From Mesocentrotus franciscanus (lineage: Eukaryota; Echinodermata; Echinoidea; Camarodonta; Strongylocentrotidae): 64,000 nucleotides of DNA. Where the stretch lies: the NCBI GenBank assembly GCA_037976565.1, contig CP137666.1, positions 48,635,271-48,699,270 on the forward strand. Direction: 5' to 3'. The notes under the pieces were generated by a model that saw only the letters and a list, made by a program, of their open reading frames with translations, was not told where the DNA came from and searched no databases. Below, piece by piece: positions 22,358 through 37,300 of this stretch. The first letter of the stretch is position 1; every line of letters starts with the position of its first letter. The translations under genes and the position numbers were made by a program.

Positions 22358-25300
22358 ATGTCTCGGCAAAATAGTGCTTCAGCCGAACAGCTGGCTCGAT
22401 CTTTCAAGACACGTTTCGACGTAAGCATATGGAGCCTTAAACCTGTGTTATTTTTGCCAAATTTATGATTCCTTGTGCCAGAGCCGGTAGTACTCCACGT
22501 CCACCCAAGCATGCCAAGCCGCTCCTATCGGCGCGGCGTAGGACCAGCGCGGGCCACTGCACTGCCCACAGCTAACAAACAGTAAAATTAAAAAGTAACA
22601 GTAGAGTCTAGATCTAGCTAGTACTAGTAGTAGTAGTCAACATGTTGACGCTGAGAATAGTACGATTCGTCTCCTTGTAAACTATTATGTATGTACCGTA
22701 ACTGTAAGTTGTAATGTAATGTTATTGATTGATTTGGACGTTTGACCTAGTCTTACTCTTTGTATAAGTAACTAGACGTATAATAGACCCTAAAAGGCTA
22801 AAATCTATGTAAACAAGCGCCAACAAAGGTTCATGAGAAATTGAACCATGGGCATGGCCGCATGGGCATGGACTGATGCCGTGATGGATGGATGATGGCC
22901 CGGGCGGGGGGTCACTCGCATTCTAAAGTGGTATGCGTGCTCGTCATAAAAAACGTTGAAAAAGGGTCGATTTTTGGCCTTGTAGCCAATGTGGCGTCGT
23001 CAACGTTTTTAGAAAAAAGGGTGCTTTTCAGGTTAAGTTTCGACATTTAGGGTACCTTTTTTCAACTTCAAGTTCGACGTTTAGGGTCACTTTTCGGCCA
23101 TGCCAGCGCCGACATTTATTTGCGTGTATAACTACCCATGTCTCTTTAAAATTAGTTCCTCCGAAGAGATATATTTCCCTTGATTTTTCTAGTCTCTACG
23201 CGGGGCTCTACGCCAAGACTTTGAATTACCTGGGTTTGCAGCGGGTTTGCAGCAGCCTGGTTTGCAATAGTTTCACTGTTACTTCTGTGTAGGTGCCAGT
23301 GTAGCCCGCAGTGTAGCCGAGTAATAGGGGTACAACACTGCCGGCCATAGTAATCTTGTTGTGTATGTTTGCAATAGAGTAAGTATTTAATTTGAAATTT
23401 CTAATTCAAAATTGAAACTACCCAGTAAGCACTTTTACTGAGCCATGTTAGTTTATTAGCTGCATTAATAAACTTGAATGAAGAACCTGGGGCCGTTTCT
23501 CGAAACCAACGACAAGACAGTCATAACTTTATCCGCCAACTACGGAGATGTCTCTGATCTTCCTAAACCGTTTCACGAAGAGCTTACTAGCTAGACATCT
23601 CGTGAAATCGATACTATTGGCGAGAAGAGGAGCCAAGACATAGCCTTAGTCGCAGTTCAACCGGATTAAATTAAGAATAATTTTAGGAAAACTCCAATTA
23701 TTTAAATAAATTAGGACTAAAACAGATTGAAAAATGAAAATGGTACCAGGGAATAAGAGGTGCAATATACTTGAGTAGATTTGAGTAGATTATACCATAG
23801 AATTACTTGTAAAATATAATTGTGAGTATTTCATTTCATGACCGGTGGATCAGTTTTGTTTTTGAAATGGGTACCCCCCGGATATTTTCATTTGATAGTT
23901 TGTAAAAATACACCCTTATATTATTCTTAGTAAAAATACTATGTTATGAAAGTTTTGTCCAATGGTTTAGGCGTTCTAAGCACAATATTGAAATGACAAA
24001 ACTTCAACATTCCAAACGTTAAAACACATGTTTTAAACTATTCAGTTTACACATTTGAAGATAGAATTTATCTCGAATTTAATATGGGTCTGAAAACTAG
24101 AGAATACACTTCTTACTATGGCTTGCCTGCCGTGGCAGATTACCCATCCCTTCGAGGATTTTACAATGTGGAAATAAACGCGTATAATCAGTTTAGTTAA
24201 GTGGAAAAAGCCTTAGATATAAACATGGCATATTTTCATAAGACTTTCAAATATAAAAAATGATAAAAAGAGAATGTGTAGAAAGATCATAGGTGGAGGA
24301 TTTCTTGTCCTTTTTGCCAGCCATAGTCTACCCAATAAATGACATGTGATGGCGCTGCCCATCGACTAAAAAGTTATGACAGAGATATGACGTTGTCGGA
24401 GGCGTCATAACTCCTTAGTCTGGATGTTGTCCTTGATGTTAGCAAAGAGGGCTTCGTGAAACGCGTAGCGGACAAGTAGCTGACTAATGCTGATTTAGTG
24501 AAGAAGTTAGACTTATGACGGTTTCGAGAAACAGGCCCCAGCATAGCTTCCAGTGTGTATCTATAATGCCTCAGTGTGAAAATTAACATTACACTATTAG
24601 CTTGGTGAAGGTGGGGATTAAGGGGCCCATTAAAGTAAAAGTTCTGTATGTATTCCGATATATATTTATATGCAAGATTTTAATTATGGAAGGCCAAAAT
24701 TGAAATAAATTATGTTTCATGTAAATTTCATGGCACATATATGGAACTCTTCTTAATTACTGTGTAGGTGTGTTGCACAATTTATGGGGTTTTTTTTTAG
24801 AGTTTACACCATTTAGGGGTCCATTTTAGAGTTTACGCCTTTAGGGGTCCATTTTAGTTTCTTACGCCATTTAGGGGTGAGATGTACAGAACCGTACGCC
24901 AATAAGGGACAAAATTTTCTACACTGATTACGCCATTTAGGGTCCATTTTTGAGGTGCTGTGACGAGCACGCAAATACCCCCACCCCTGAAAATACACCT
25001 CCCTATTAGGACAATTAACCCTCTGCCCCCCAGGACATGTCAGCCACCCCCGAGGACAATTACCTCACCCCCCCCAACCAAAAATCGCCCCCCTCCCTGT
25101 AAAGGGGAAGTCCAGTCTGATAATAAGTTGGTTTTAATAAAAGCAGATTTTTTTGTGCGGGGAGGGGGATTATTGTCCACGGGGGTAATTTTCCTCGGGG
25201 GCTGATTCTCCCGAGGGGTAATTCTCTGAGGGATAATTGTCCTTGGGGGGAGGGGGGTAATTTTCCGGGAGTGATTGCCCAGGGGGTAATTGTCCTAGAA

Positions 25301-28300
25301 CCAAAGTAGACCCCCATAAAAAGGCTACAGCACTCGGCAGTCTACATTTAGATCTAAATTTCTAAATGACTATAATTTGATGATTTTTTACTTTGTCTTA
25401 ATTTAATAAAGCAAATAGGGCCTACAGAAACATACTTATGCTTATCCATCCATTATCCATTATGATTGTGTGATTTCTCAAAAATACAGGCAATCTAGAA
25501 TCTAGATTATTGTCCACGGGGGTAATTTTCCTCGGGTGCTGATTCTCCCGAGGGTGTAATTCTCTGAGGGATAATTGTCCTTGGGGGGAGGGGGGTAATT
25601 TTTACGGGGGTGATTGCCCAGGGGGTAATTGTCCTAGAACCAAAGTAGACCCCTTAAAAAGGCTACAGCACTCGGCAGTCTACATTTAGATCTAAATTTC
25701 TAAATGACTAGAATTTTATGATTTTTAACTTTGTCTTAATTTAATAAAGCAAATAGGGCCTACAGAAACATACTTATGCTTATCCATCCATTATCCATTA
25801 TAATTGTGTGATTTCTCAAAAATACAGGCAATCTAGAATCTAGATTATTGTCCACGGGGGTAATTTTCCTCGGGGGCTGATTCTCCAGGGGGTAATTCTC
25901 TGAGGATAATTGTCCTTGGGGGGAGGGGGGTAATTTTACGGGGGTGATTGCCCAGGGGGTAATTGTCCTAGAACCAAAGTAGACCCCTTAAAAAGGCTAC
26001 AGCACTTGGCAATCTACATTTAGATCTAAATTTCTAAATGACTAGAATTTGATGGTTTTTTACTTTGTCTTAATTTAATAAAGCAAATAGGGCCTGCAGA
26101 AACATACTCATGCTTATCCATCCATTATCCATTATAATTGTGTGATTTCTCAAAAATACAGGCAATCTGGAATCTAGTCTCTAGAGACTAGACCCTTATC
26201 TTTGAAGTTTCTTTGTTCGTAGGAAAGTATTAACATGTTTTTGTTTTGTAAAGATCAGAAAGTGAATGAAATTTACCTTTAAAGATAAAGACCAGTTCTG
26301 GTCATGCGATTGCATTGTGAAAGAAACGTTGTGGAATCGATCAGAAAAGGTTGATCATCTAGCATATAAGTATTGGTGTGTACTGCAAGGTTCTGGAATC
26401 ATCAAAATGATAAGAAATTTGGCCCAGTCTTGGTAAAGTTACAAGCACTGTACACAAAAAGATGAATATGGGACTACGCGACCACGTGCGATATCTATTT
26501 GGTCCCAATAGATATAATAATTTACCAAATATATCAATTAGTAGGCGGTTTCCGACTTTCCCATAAAATTTGTATCATCACGTATTAGTCAAAACATATT
26601 CTTTCACATGATTGGTAATGAGAGCTTCCATTTCATTTTTTTGAGAGAGGGGCGTTTCCAAAACTGCTCTTTACCTACACAATGCCTGGTTATACCATAC
26701 ATGTAAATCTAACTTGCAATTCATATTTTGTTTAATTAAATTAAATTATTATTATTTTTAAAATGTATTTGTTGATATGGTAAGACAGGCCCTTGACTGT
26801 CCTTACGTTGATGGAGTAGATGAAACATGGATCTCAGAGCTTCTTTACCAACCAGGAGAGGCAAGGATAAGATTACTACAATGGTTACTATCAAGGTATG
26901 TGTCGGTCTCTTTACTTTTTAAACTAAAAATGTGTTCAAAATATTTGTAAATCAAAGCTAGTCTTACAAAATTTTAGGTGTATGGTGAATTATGTGAGTA
27001 CTTATGATGTAGGGGGTATACATACTATTTAAATGAAGATTACTAATATGCGATATACCCATGTATAATAATGTAGAATAAGCACTCATATTATTAAGTT
27101 AATCCAACTTAAAGCTAATCTTAAGCTCTGGTATGGGAATCATATGTCAAGAGAACATGGCTATAATTAATTTTGGATTGTTTATCCTGCAGTAGATTGA
27201 TTGTTTGAACCAGTAAAATAAAAACAAACTCACAAAAACTTGCTGGAAATCATCTTCAATAAAAACCACAACTCTTTTTTGCACATAGTGACCTGTGTTA
27301 AGCACATGGTGTCAGGCCTACTTACCCGGATTTCCTTGTCTTTCTAAGTTTCTATACTCATTACTCAGCCCCTATACATTATCTAACAAAATCGTTTGGT
27401 AGACATGTCATTTATTTGTAATCTTAAACATTCAGTGTAAGTTTTGTTGGATTCTGTGAGAATTTATTTTCTATCATTACCAGAACTCAAGCTTATGTTT
27501 GATAACATTTTGATGGAACTTTATTTGAGAAAGACACCAGTATCTGTTCCAAGCCCTAGAATAGATCTACGGTATATGTTTATGTTGAAATGATTTCTTG
27601 CAGGTATTTTACACCAGCTTGTGTTTTCTTTTTGTTGTAGGTATGATGTGAAGTTTGCAGAGATTCTTGACAGCCAATACTGGACAAGTGAAGTTAAAAT
27701 GGACACCAGAATACAGGGTGAGTCTACTGAGTCATTGGCAGTTGTTAGTATTGTAAAAGTCAGATTATGATTTCACTAAGTCTGTGATAGCTCTATACCA
27801 CATTGCATGTATTTATCTTTTTCTGAGGAATTTCTGAACAATGAATAGTAAATTGTTGCCAAATTTCAGTTTCTTTCTATGCAATACAGTATTTAGTAAC
27901 ATTTTTTAATTAGGTCTTTATGTATTTTTGTATATCTTTCCTAGTATTGGAAATATTACATATATTTGGCTGCAAGAGAGAGTGATTTGTTCAACACTTA
28001 TGAAATGAATGAATGCTTTTCATTCATTGACTAATAGTAGAATCTGATGTGTGTATATTTTTTTGCGCAGCCATGACCAAACTGTTTTCCTGTCTAGGGC
28101 TCTGTAGACCTGGTGATGTTGATCTTATCAGGGTAAGTCTTATCAACTCTTCATCAATGTTTGTGGGTAATTTCTATTCCTGGAGCATGTTAACCAAATG
28201 CATGAAAATAGATTATCCCCTTCTTTCTGAAGCTTTAGCTCTGGTCTGCTTTTCATTGTACTGATTGTTCCTCAAGGTCTCGATGATCCATTAGAGTGTG

Positions 28301-28306
28301 TGTGTA

Positions 28307-28361
<55 letters not shown>

Positions 28362-31300
28362 TGGGGGGATGGGGTGACTGCCTCCCCCTTAACTTATCGG
28401 AAATTAAAAATCTGATTTTTACGTCTTGTAAAACACCATCCATTTTCATTATGTTTTTGCAGCTCCATATCATTTATGCGTGGAATAATTATATGTGTCT
28501 CCTTTTTTTATTGATCAGAATATTAATGTCTTTCTTTAATGAATTAGTATATCGTCGCTGGGGTGACAAGACCTTGTATCTCAAAATTTGGGAAAATCAC
28601 TTTTTTATTTTAATGACTAGATTATCCGTCAAGTGATGACCTATCCTAATCCCAGCTCTCTATCTCCAAAAATGAAGCCACTACACCAAGTCAAAGGGAA
28701 GACTATCCCATTGGATACAGTGTTATGGCAGCCATGTTTTTTACTCTCCTGAACATTTAACTTTTGTTGAGATACGAGGTTTTGTCGCCCCAGCAGCGAT
28801 ATAGTCATTATCTGTTTGGATGTAATTGAGAGTTAAGCTCTTTTGATTTCACCTTCAGGGAGTATCTACATCTCATTCAAAGCAGGCAGCATTCTGGGAT
28901 AAGTTACTCGACATTGTAACCATAAGTGATGCATCCGAAGAAACACACCGAGATGTCATGTCCAGTCCAGGAATTGTCAGGTAGGTTTGACTGACCAAAC
29001 AGCAGGCTTCTCCACAGAAAATCATCTACCCTTAGTCAAAATTGAGAGAAATATGGTCTTGGAGCATATTTTCTTTCTTTAGTCACAATAAAACATCCTA
29101 GAGATATTTAAAGGTTATATAAAGTTTTGATTTTAGGAGCCTATGATTATAAGTAGAACATTTTTTTAATAGTGTAAATTTAATTAATGAATTCATATCA
29201 TAAGTCCTAACTCAACTGCCTGATATTTCCTCCTTTAACTTTTATTAGTGAGAGCTTACCATTATGGGATCAGTTTTGCCATGACAGTCAATTAGCGTCA
29301 TCACTGGCGCATGGACGAGATCTACAGGAGGCCCTGTCACCCAAGATGAATCTCTTTCCTCCAGATATCACACGCACTCTGGCCAAGAGGGCAGCCGATG
29401 AAGAACGCAGGTATGTCAGAATTCTTTTGAGCAAATAGCGACCAGTCGTATCATAGATCTATTGAAAGAAACAATATCTTATGTCCAATATCACACAAGT
29501 AGCTATAAATTTTGCCCTGAGCCAAGAACTAGGTAATCACATAAACTATATTACAATATCATTAGGGCAAGCAAAGATTGTTATAAATTCTTCCTCTACC
29601 CTTGCACAATATTAGAGTGAAATACTCCTTCTCTGTGGTTGCTAAGAATGCCCCTGATATGGCTACATTCAAACTAATTATTAACAGCATAAATAGTAGT
29701 AAACTTAAACTAATACAAGCACTGCATGATGGTCTACATGTTGACCATCTATGTCTCTTATTCCTATATATTATTCATTTCAGAGTGGCTCCACCCAGCA
29801 TTGATTCACTTTTAGAGATGAGCACACACCTATCTATGGAACTACAGCAAGCAAATCAACATATCAAGGATCTTCAAAAAGCGGTGAGTGCATTTTGACT
29901 CTGTTGCATTTGCCTGTTTGCAGTATCAATTTGTTTCTAAATTCAGTTCTACAAATCGTATACTTTGGAAAGGAGATCATTAAGTAGTATCACTCTATTT
30001 TCATATTATATCATAGCTTCAGGAATATGACCTACTGATCTATGTGCATACTGACTGTTCATTTTTGGGGTCCTTGTTCTAAATAATCTTTGCTTCTCTC
30101 TAGCACATAGGCTTTGGTTTGAAGCTGAGACCTCTTACTCTCAAGACAACTCCTGTATTCACTGAGCCACTTTGCCTCCTTTGCTTTTTCCTACGCAGTA
30201 TCCTTACCCCAACCCTGATCCTAAGACATTGGACAAGGTCTGTCAGACTATGAAGCTGGTTCTCTCAGAGCTGGTCCAACTGGTGACAAGTTTCACCTTC
30301 ATGTTTGAGAGTGAGATGCGTCAGTTCTGCAACAAGGCTCCGCCTCAACTGACTCAACTAGGACCAGCTATCAAGAGAGTACACACTCTGCTCCAACAGT
30401 TCTCAGGGGTAAGGATGTCTCTTTTTTATGCCTCTGCTACAACGTAGCCGGAGGCATTATGTTTTCTGGTTGTCCGTCCGTCCGTACGTACGTCCTGTTT
30501 TCGTGATCGCGTTATCTCAAGAACTAATTGATGGATTACCGCCAAACTCGGGTCATGTATGTATCTTGCAGAGCTAATGAAGTGATTAGATTTTGGGGTC
30601 ACGAGGTCCAAGGTCAAAGGTCACAGGGCCCATTATGTATGCAAAAATAGTTTGTGATCGCGTTATCTCAAGAACCGATTGATGGATTACCGCCAAACTT
30701 GGGTCCTGTATGTATCTTGCAGAGCTAATGAACTGATTAGATTTTGGGGTCACGAGGTCAAAGGTCAAAGGTCACAGGGCTCATTATGTATGCAAAAATA
30801 GCTCGTGATCACTTTATCTCAAGAACCGATTGATGGATTACCGCCAAACTTGGGCCATGTATGTATCTTGCAGAGTCAATGAACTGATTAGATTTTGGGG
30901 TCACGAGGTCAAAGGTCTAAGGTCACAGGGCTCATTATGTATGCAAAATAGCTTGTGATCACGTTATCTCAAGAACCGATTGATGGATTACCGCCAAACT
31001 TGGGTCATGTATGTATCTTGCAGAGTCAATGAACTGATTAGATTTGGGGATCACGAGGTCAAAGGTCACAGGGCTCATTATGTATCTCAAAATAGCTCGT
31101 GATCGCGTTATCATTAGAACCAACAGATGGATTACAATCAAACTTGAATTTTAAAAATTGCTTCCATTTTGGTTTGTAAAATTGCTCTATGGCGGAGGCA
31201 TCATTTTCGACTGCGCGCAGTTGAAGTTCCATCTAGTTTTCCTCTGAATCACTTATATTTTTCTTAATCTTTCGATTGTGTCCAGACTAAGATCAAATGC

Positions 31301-34300
31301 TTTTCTCTCATGTAAACAGTTCCTGGAGTCATGTGTATAAAAGATGCTCCTAAGACAAATCATGAACCACGCCACTTTTTGTATGGAGTAAGGTGAAAGT
31401 CTGGTGGGCATAATGCACATACATATCTTGCAACTAGTTACATGGCAAAAAGTCACCAGAGTGTCAGTCATTTTGAATGTGTTTTCTATATCAGACCCAG
31501 GAGAGCGCCAAATAATGATTGGGCATGATGATTAATGTTGGGGAAGGAGATAGTAGGAGTGGTGGGTTGGGTGGGGGGATGGGGTCATTTATTTAGAAAT
31601 CCAAACTTTAATTATCCCCTCGCCGATGAGGTCGGAGGGGATATAGAAACGCTGCCGTCCGTCCTTCCTTCCGATCGATAACTTCAGTAATGTTTGACAG
31701 ATTTTAATGAAGTTTGATATGAAGGTACATGGTATCAAAATACAGCCTAAGTTCGATTTCGGAGTATGTAGGTCAAAGGTCATAGCTCATTAAATATGCG
31801 AATCTGGTTTCCATTCGATAACTTTAGTAATGTTTGATAAATTTTAATGAAATTTAATATAAAGGTACATGGTATCAAAATACAGCCTAAGTTCGATTTC
31901 GGAGTATGTAGGTCAAAGGTCATAGCTCATTAAATATGCGAATCTGGTTTCCATTCGATAACTTTAGTAATGTTTGATAAATTTTAATGAAATTTAATAT
32001 AAAGGTACATGGTATCAAAATACAGCCTAAGTTCGATTTCCGAGTAGGTCAAAGGTGAAAGGTCATAGCTCATTAAATGAGGCAAAAACACCTAATTATA
32101 TATGTGAAAATGTGGTTAACTTCCTTGCCTAGTAATATAATAGTATAGTCTAATGGAGGTAACTTGTTCTGACGTATAGAGGCCATTTGTACCCTGCGAG
32201 GGGATGCTACGCTTTGCGTTGACTTGTTAAATTTTGTTTTTCTGTTAAGCCCTGTCACTTCTGTAGACAGGTAAGGATATATCGAAAATAATATCGCTAG
32301 TGATATTCGTTTGTCTCGCAATGTGGTCAATAAGGAATCTAAAAGATCTCGACGTTTCATGCGCCGCTGCAACACTTCGTCAGGTGATAAAAACTAATGT
32401 AAGCAAACGTCGAGATCTTTTAGATTCCTTATTGACCACATTGAGACAAACGAATATCACTAGCGATATTATTTTCGATACTACATCCGCAATGAGTAAT
32501 ATATTTAGCATTAGGTAAGGATATATATTTACAGTACATGTCGTATTTATAATTAGGTGGGCTGTATATAATACAGACCACCTTATGTTTTCGTTAAAAT
32601 TGCCTTTATTATTAGGTGGGCTGTATATAATACAGACCACCTTATGTTTTCGTTAAAATTGCCTTTATTAGGTGGGCTGTATATAATACAGACCACCTTA
32701 TGTTTTCGTTAAAATTGCCTTTATTATTATTAGGTGGGCTGTATATCATACAGACCACCTTATAATTTTGTTAAAATTGCCTTTATTATTTATTATTTAT
32801 TTATTTTTCTTATTTCGACCCACTTTTTTGTTAGCAAGATAACTTGAAAATGGTTAAATCAAATACCTTGAAATTTGGCACACATATGTATAGGCATATG
32901 GAGAAAACACGGTAAGGTTTTCAACCTTGACCTTGTCTGATGACGTCATCTAGGCGCCATTTTGTGAAATTTTCTAAAATCTACTCATGATCATATCTTC
33001 ATAACGAAAAGTCGTTTCTCATTCATATTTATAATGATCAAGGTCAATATCTGTCCGGTCAATTTCAGGTCAATAATCGCGCAGCGTACGTCCGCGTCAA
33101 TGCGCGCAAAATTTCAAAATATTTTAAATCGTCTCAAATTTTTTTGCATACGTTTCAAGCCATTTTAAGCATTTTATAAAAATCGCGCACGCACGCGCTG
33201 TTACACCATTACACGACATAGAATCGCCATTTTTTTTTCTTTCATGATATATCCCATATTTTTTCGAACAATTTGATACCATGTTTATCTCTTTATGACC
33301 ATTTATAACAAGATGAGCGTCCATTCAAGATAAATGTCCGTGCACGCGAGCTCTTGTAATACATAGCATATATGGGCAAAAACATGCCTATACAAAATTC
33401 ATTGTAACTCTTCAGAATGGATGGGAACTCCCAAATTTTTTTTCATATTTAGATAGATTATGAGTCGGAGATATGATTTCATGTCTCATTTGACCTTCAA
33501 TTAACACATGACGTCACCATAATGGCCTCCGAACTCAAAATTTCAATTTGCATATTATGACATCAGCATATTTTTGTAAAATTGATTGTATCTCTGTAAA
33601 TATTGATCGATTTTCTTCCAAATTTTGATATGTTCTAGCTGAGACAATTGTCTACAGATGCAGTATCACGATTTTTCATTTTGACAAAGGCATCATGGTG
33701 TATTTTTGCGATTAAAGGAGGAATGTCAATTATTCACACTTTGCGTGTATTCTCTATGGCACATGACTTTTTTCAAAACTGGATTCTACATTTCCGTCTT
33801 TCGCGAGCAATATCTCCGTCGTTTTACTTTTGTTTTTGCTGAGTATCAAGTATGTTGTAGCTGAGACAATAAGCTATCACTAGTGTGCCCTTTATTTTTC
33901 GATCAGATGCCGGGATCATGCTCATATTTCACTTGCAAAGTGGGATTCGAGAATTCCATTTTCCGTTCACGTGTAATGTTTATGTGGATTATTTTGGTAT
34001 AGGGGTCATAGCACTTGGCTCCCATTCCGGCGACCCACGTTCGATTCCTGTCATTTCCTGGTAGGTCAATTTATTTATTTTTTTGCCATCGTTTTAAATT
34101 TGATTTTATGATCTTCTTCGACTATTATAACATATTATCATATACAATCACAAACAATGTAATAAAATGCCTAATTTTGCGGGTTATATCTATGGGAGAA
34201 GAATGTCAATCGTTTGAGTACAACCCTATGGGAAATCTGATTCCTTGCCGTGTATTAAACCAATAGGGTTAATCTCTAAGTCTGTTGGAATATATCAAAT

Positions 34301-37300
34301 CATCCCATTTTATGATGTTAGTCTCCTTCCCAGACGTTTATACTTTCCAGTTATTCAGCCCAGGTATATGCAATGTTTACTATGGGAAATCTGAGTCCTT
34401 GTCGTGTATTAAGTTTTTATTCATAGTTGGATAGAGTATGAGTCGGAGATATGATTTCTTATAAAAAAAAACAAAATCTAGAAAATGCATATTGACCTTG
34501 GAACTCAAAATACGAATTTGCATATTATGACGTCATCATATTCATGGAAAATTGATTGTATCTCTGTAAATATTCATCGTTTTTCTTCTTAATGTTGATA
34601 TGTTGTAGCTAAGACAATCTTCTTCAAGATCAGTACACATTATTTTTCATTTTGATGACGTCATCATAGTGAAAATCTTGATTAAAGGTAACATGACAGA
34701 ATTTTCTTAATTTGCGTGTTATGCCTATGGAAGAGGTGAATTTCGTTCAAATGTTGAATCTACATGACATTCATTGAGCACTATCTAGCTTATTTGTGCT
34801 CTATGTTCTCCCAAATTTTGGTATGTTATAGCTGAGACCATGGGCTATAGAAACTGTGCTTTTGGTGTTTTGATCAGATGTCGAGATAATTTCGAATTTT
34901 TCAATTGAAAGTTGTAGTTGCGACCATGCCAAGGCCGTTTTGCATGTAAAGTCTATGAGAAATATTTTTGTGTATTGGTTAAAGATACTATGTCCCTTTT
35001 GCAGCCAACATCAAATTCTGTAGAACTTTGCAGGAATTATGAATATGTCATGTATGTCCTATCTGTGAAATTTAAACGTTAGCAGTGTCCTAATATTCAA
35101 ATCATGCAAGAAAACCCGTTTACTTGCTAGACTTCACTGTCAGACACTATTGAGTGACTGACTGATTTTTTTCTTTGGTAATAACATACATAAAATGAGC
35201 TGTAAAGGGTACATGAGCATTTGTCTACATCAATAACCCACTTTTTCTAATGGCCAAAATTAAACTGATTGAATCTTAGCGCAGTACAAAACGTACGACC
35301 ATTCGGTACAATGGTCTGAAAATCAGACCATTTCTTATTGACTTGGTAGCACTTAAGTCGATTCGACAGCTAATAGTCGTTATTTTCCAACTTAAAGACA
35401 TTTTCAAGCCCCCCTTTTTAGGGAAGTTCTATTAAAATTAGTATTATCTTTCAAATGCCGTTGGAATTTAACCTTTTCATTTTTTTGGCCTGCAAATGGG
35501 ACATAGTACAGTACCTTTAAAGCACTAGATATATCATTAATGATCAAGGCTACAAAGATGAAAATTGACATGTGGATAGACCATAATGGGAATAAGATAA
35601 TGTAAAATCGTGATAATGCATGTTTCATTATGCTAAACATTAGCATACGTATCACTTATTTCGTCAAGGTGACGAATTAAAGTCTAGTTATATTTATTAT
35701 CATTGGTGTTGTTGCTATAATAGTTAATATTGTAATTATTATCATTATTATTGTTATTGTTATTATTCTTATAATTATTTTTGTGCTTCTTCTCCTTTTC
35801 ATAATTATCTTTTGCAATACGTCATGTGCCCAGGATTTATTGCTATAATGCATCCAAGATGTCTACCAAATCTTTCAATTCGTTGCTAAAATATTATCAA
35901 GAGAAAATAAGAAACATTAGAATACATATTTTAAATAAAGATAAAATATTAAGAAGAAATAAGTAGATACATGCAGTCATGACAATAGACAATATGTCAT
36001 AAATTATTGTCTTTAAGCTAACCCTTATTTGAATCTGGCTCGAGTTTTACTTGGTTATTTGGAACTGGATGATTAACATGGACAAAATGAGATTGTTTAC
36101 AATTTGATGAATTAAAAAAGTTGTATAATTTCAAATGACTACTTTCTGTTTTCTATGGCCCTCTGGTATAATAGTTTGTCTGGTTGCCATAAGTTGGGTG
36201 ATGGACGTGAGCGCTGGGCTGTTGTAATGAATACGAATCAAGAAATATCGGACTTTTCTAGGGAATATTATGATTTTCAACAACATGAAGCAAATAGTAA
36301 GCATTCAAAAACTTCAGATGCCTGTTTGATTATGATTAAAATTTGAGTCATTTCAAGTAACAAATAAGACCGTTGTCATGAAAACGGAATGTCAAAGATG
36401 TTATTTTTTAACCACGTCCCTCAAAAAAAAATGAAAATAAATGAACCTAATCAATACAAGGAAACATTAGAATATATATTTTAAAAAATAATAGGAAAAG
36501 AACTAGGTAGAGAATACAATCATGACAATAGACAGCGGTAATAAATTAATGTCATTAAGTTTACCTTTTTTGCATCTGGCTCGAGTTTTGCTTGGTTATT
36601 TAGTACTAGTGGAGGATTAACATGGACAAAATGTTTACATGATCGCATTATCTCTTATTCATTCTAGTTCCAATGTTTCCTGACTGTTTTCAAGACAATA
36701 TCATGTTTGTCGATCATAGTTCTATGTAGCTTGATGTCTCATGTTATTTTTTAATAGGGAAAAGCAAACTAAGTAACTATTGTTGAATTTTAGCGACAGT
36801 CGTTCGCCATTGCTACTCTTTAATGCTGCTATGACGTGCAGTGACAAATTGAAATTTCAGGACTCATGAAAAATTCGTTGAACAGTTGATTGCGCTTGGT
36901 TGAGCCCACTGTTTGCAGGAATTAGCTGAGAGAGATAGACGTGAACATTCTCACCATTAACGGCGGAATATTTTTTTTTTCTTCACTGCCTTTACAACGC
37001 TATTTGAATGGGAAAAAATATAATGTTAGGCTCCATTGGGGAAGTTTACATTGTTGTTAAGAAATTTAAGTTGATTCCTCTCGGTTCATTCTATTGTTCG
37101 GACTATTAAGCTGAGAGAGATAGAAGTTGACATTCTCATGACTCATGACTAACGACCTTGCATTATTATTCTTATTTGTTCATCGTCTGTACAATGCTAT
37201 TTGAACAATATTTGAATATGAATGATCATGAGCACTGGGTTTAATAATTTAACGAAACATGAATTTGAACCTGGGCTATGCTCTCTCTATCTCTCTCTCT

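Noticed and set aside
25168..26177. Possible CRISPR-like regular array
   Set aside because: Units are full tandem copies of 338 bp without distinct spacers, in an animal nuclear genome.
36155..36346. 63-residue frame in HAUS7 intron 8
   Set aside because: No known motif and located in the rearranged repeat segment of array unit A.
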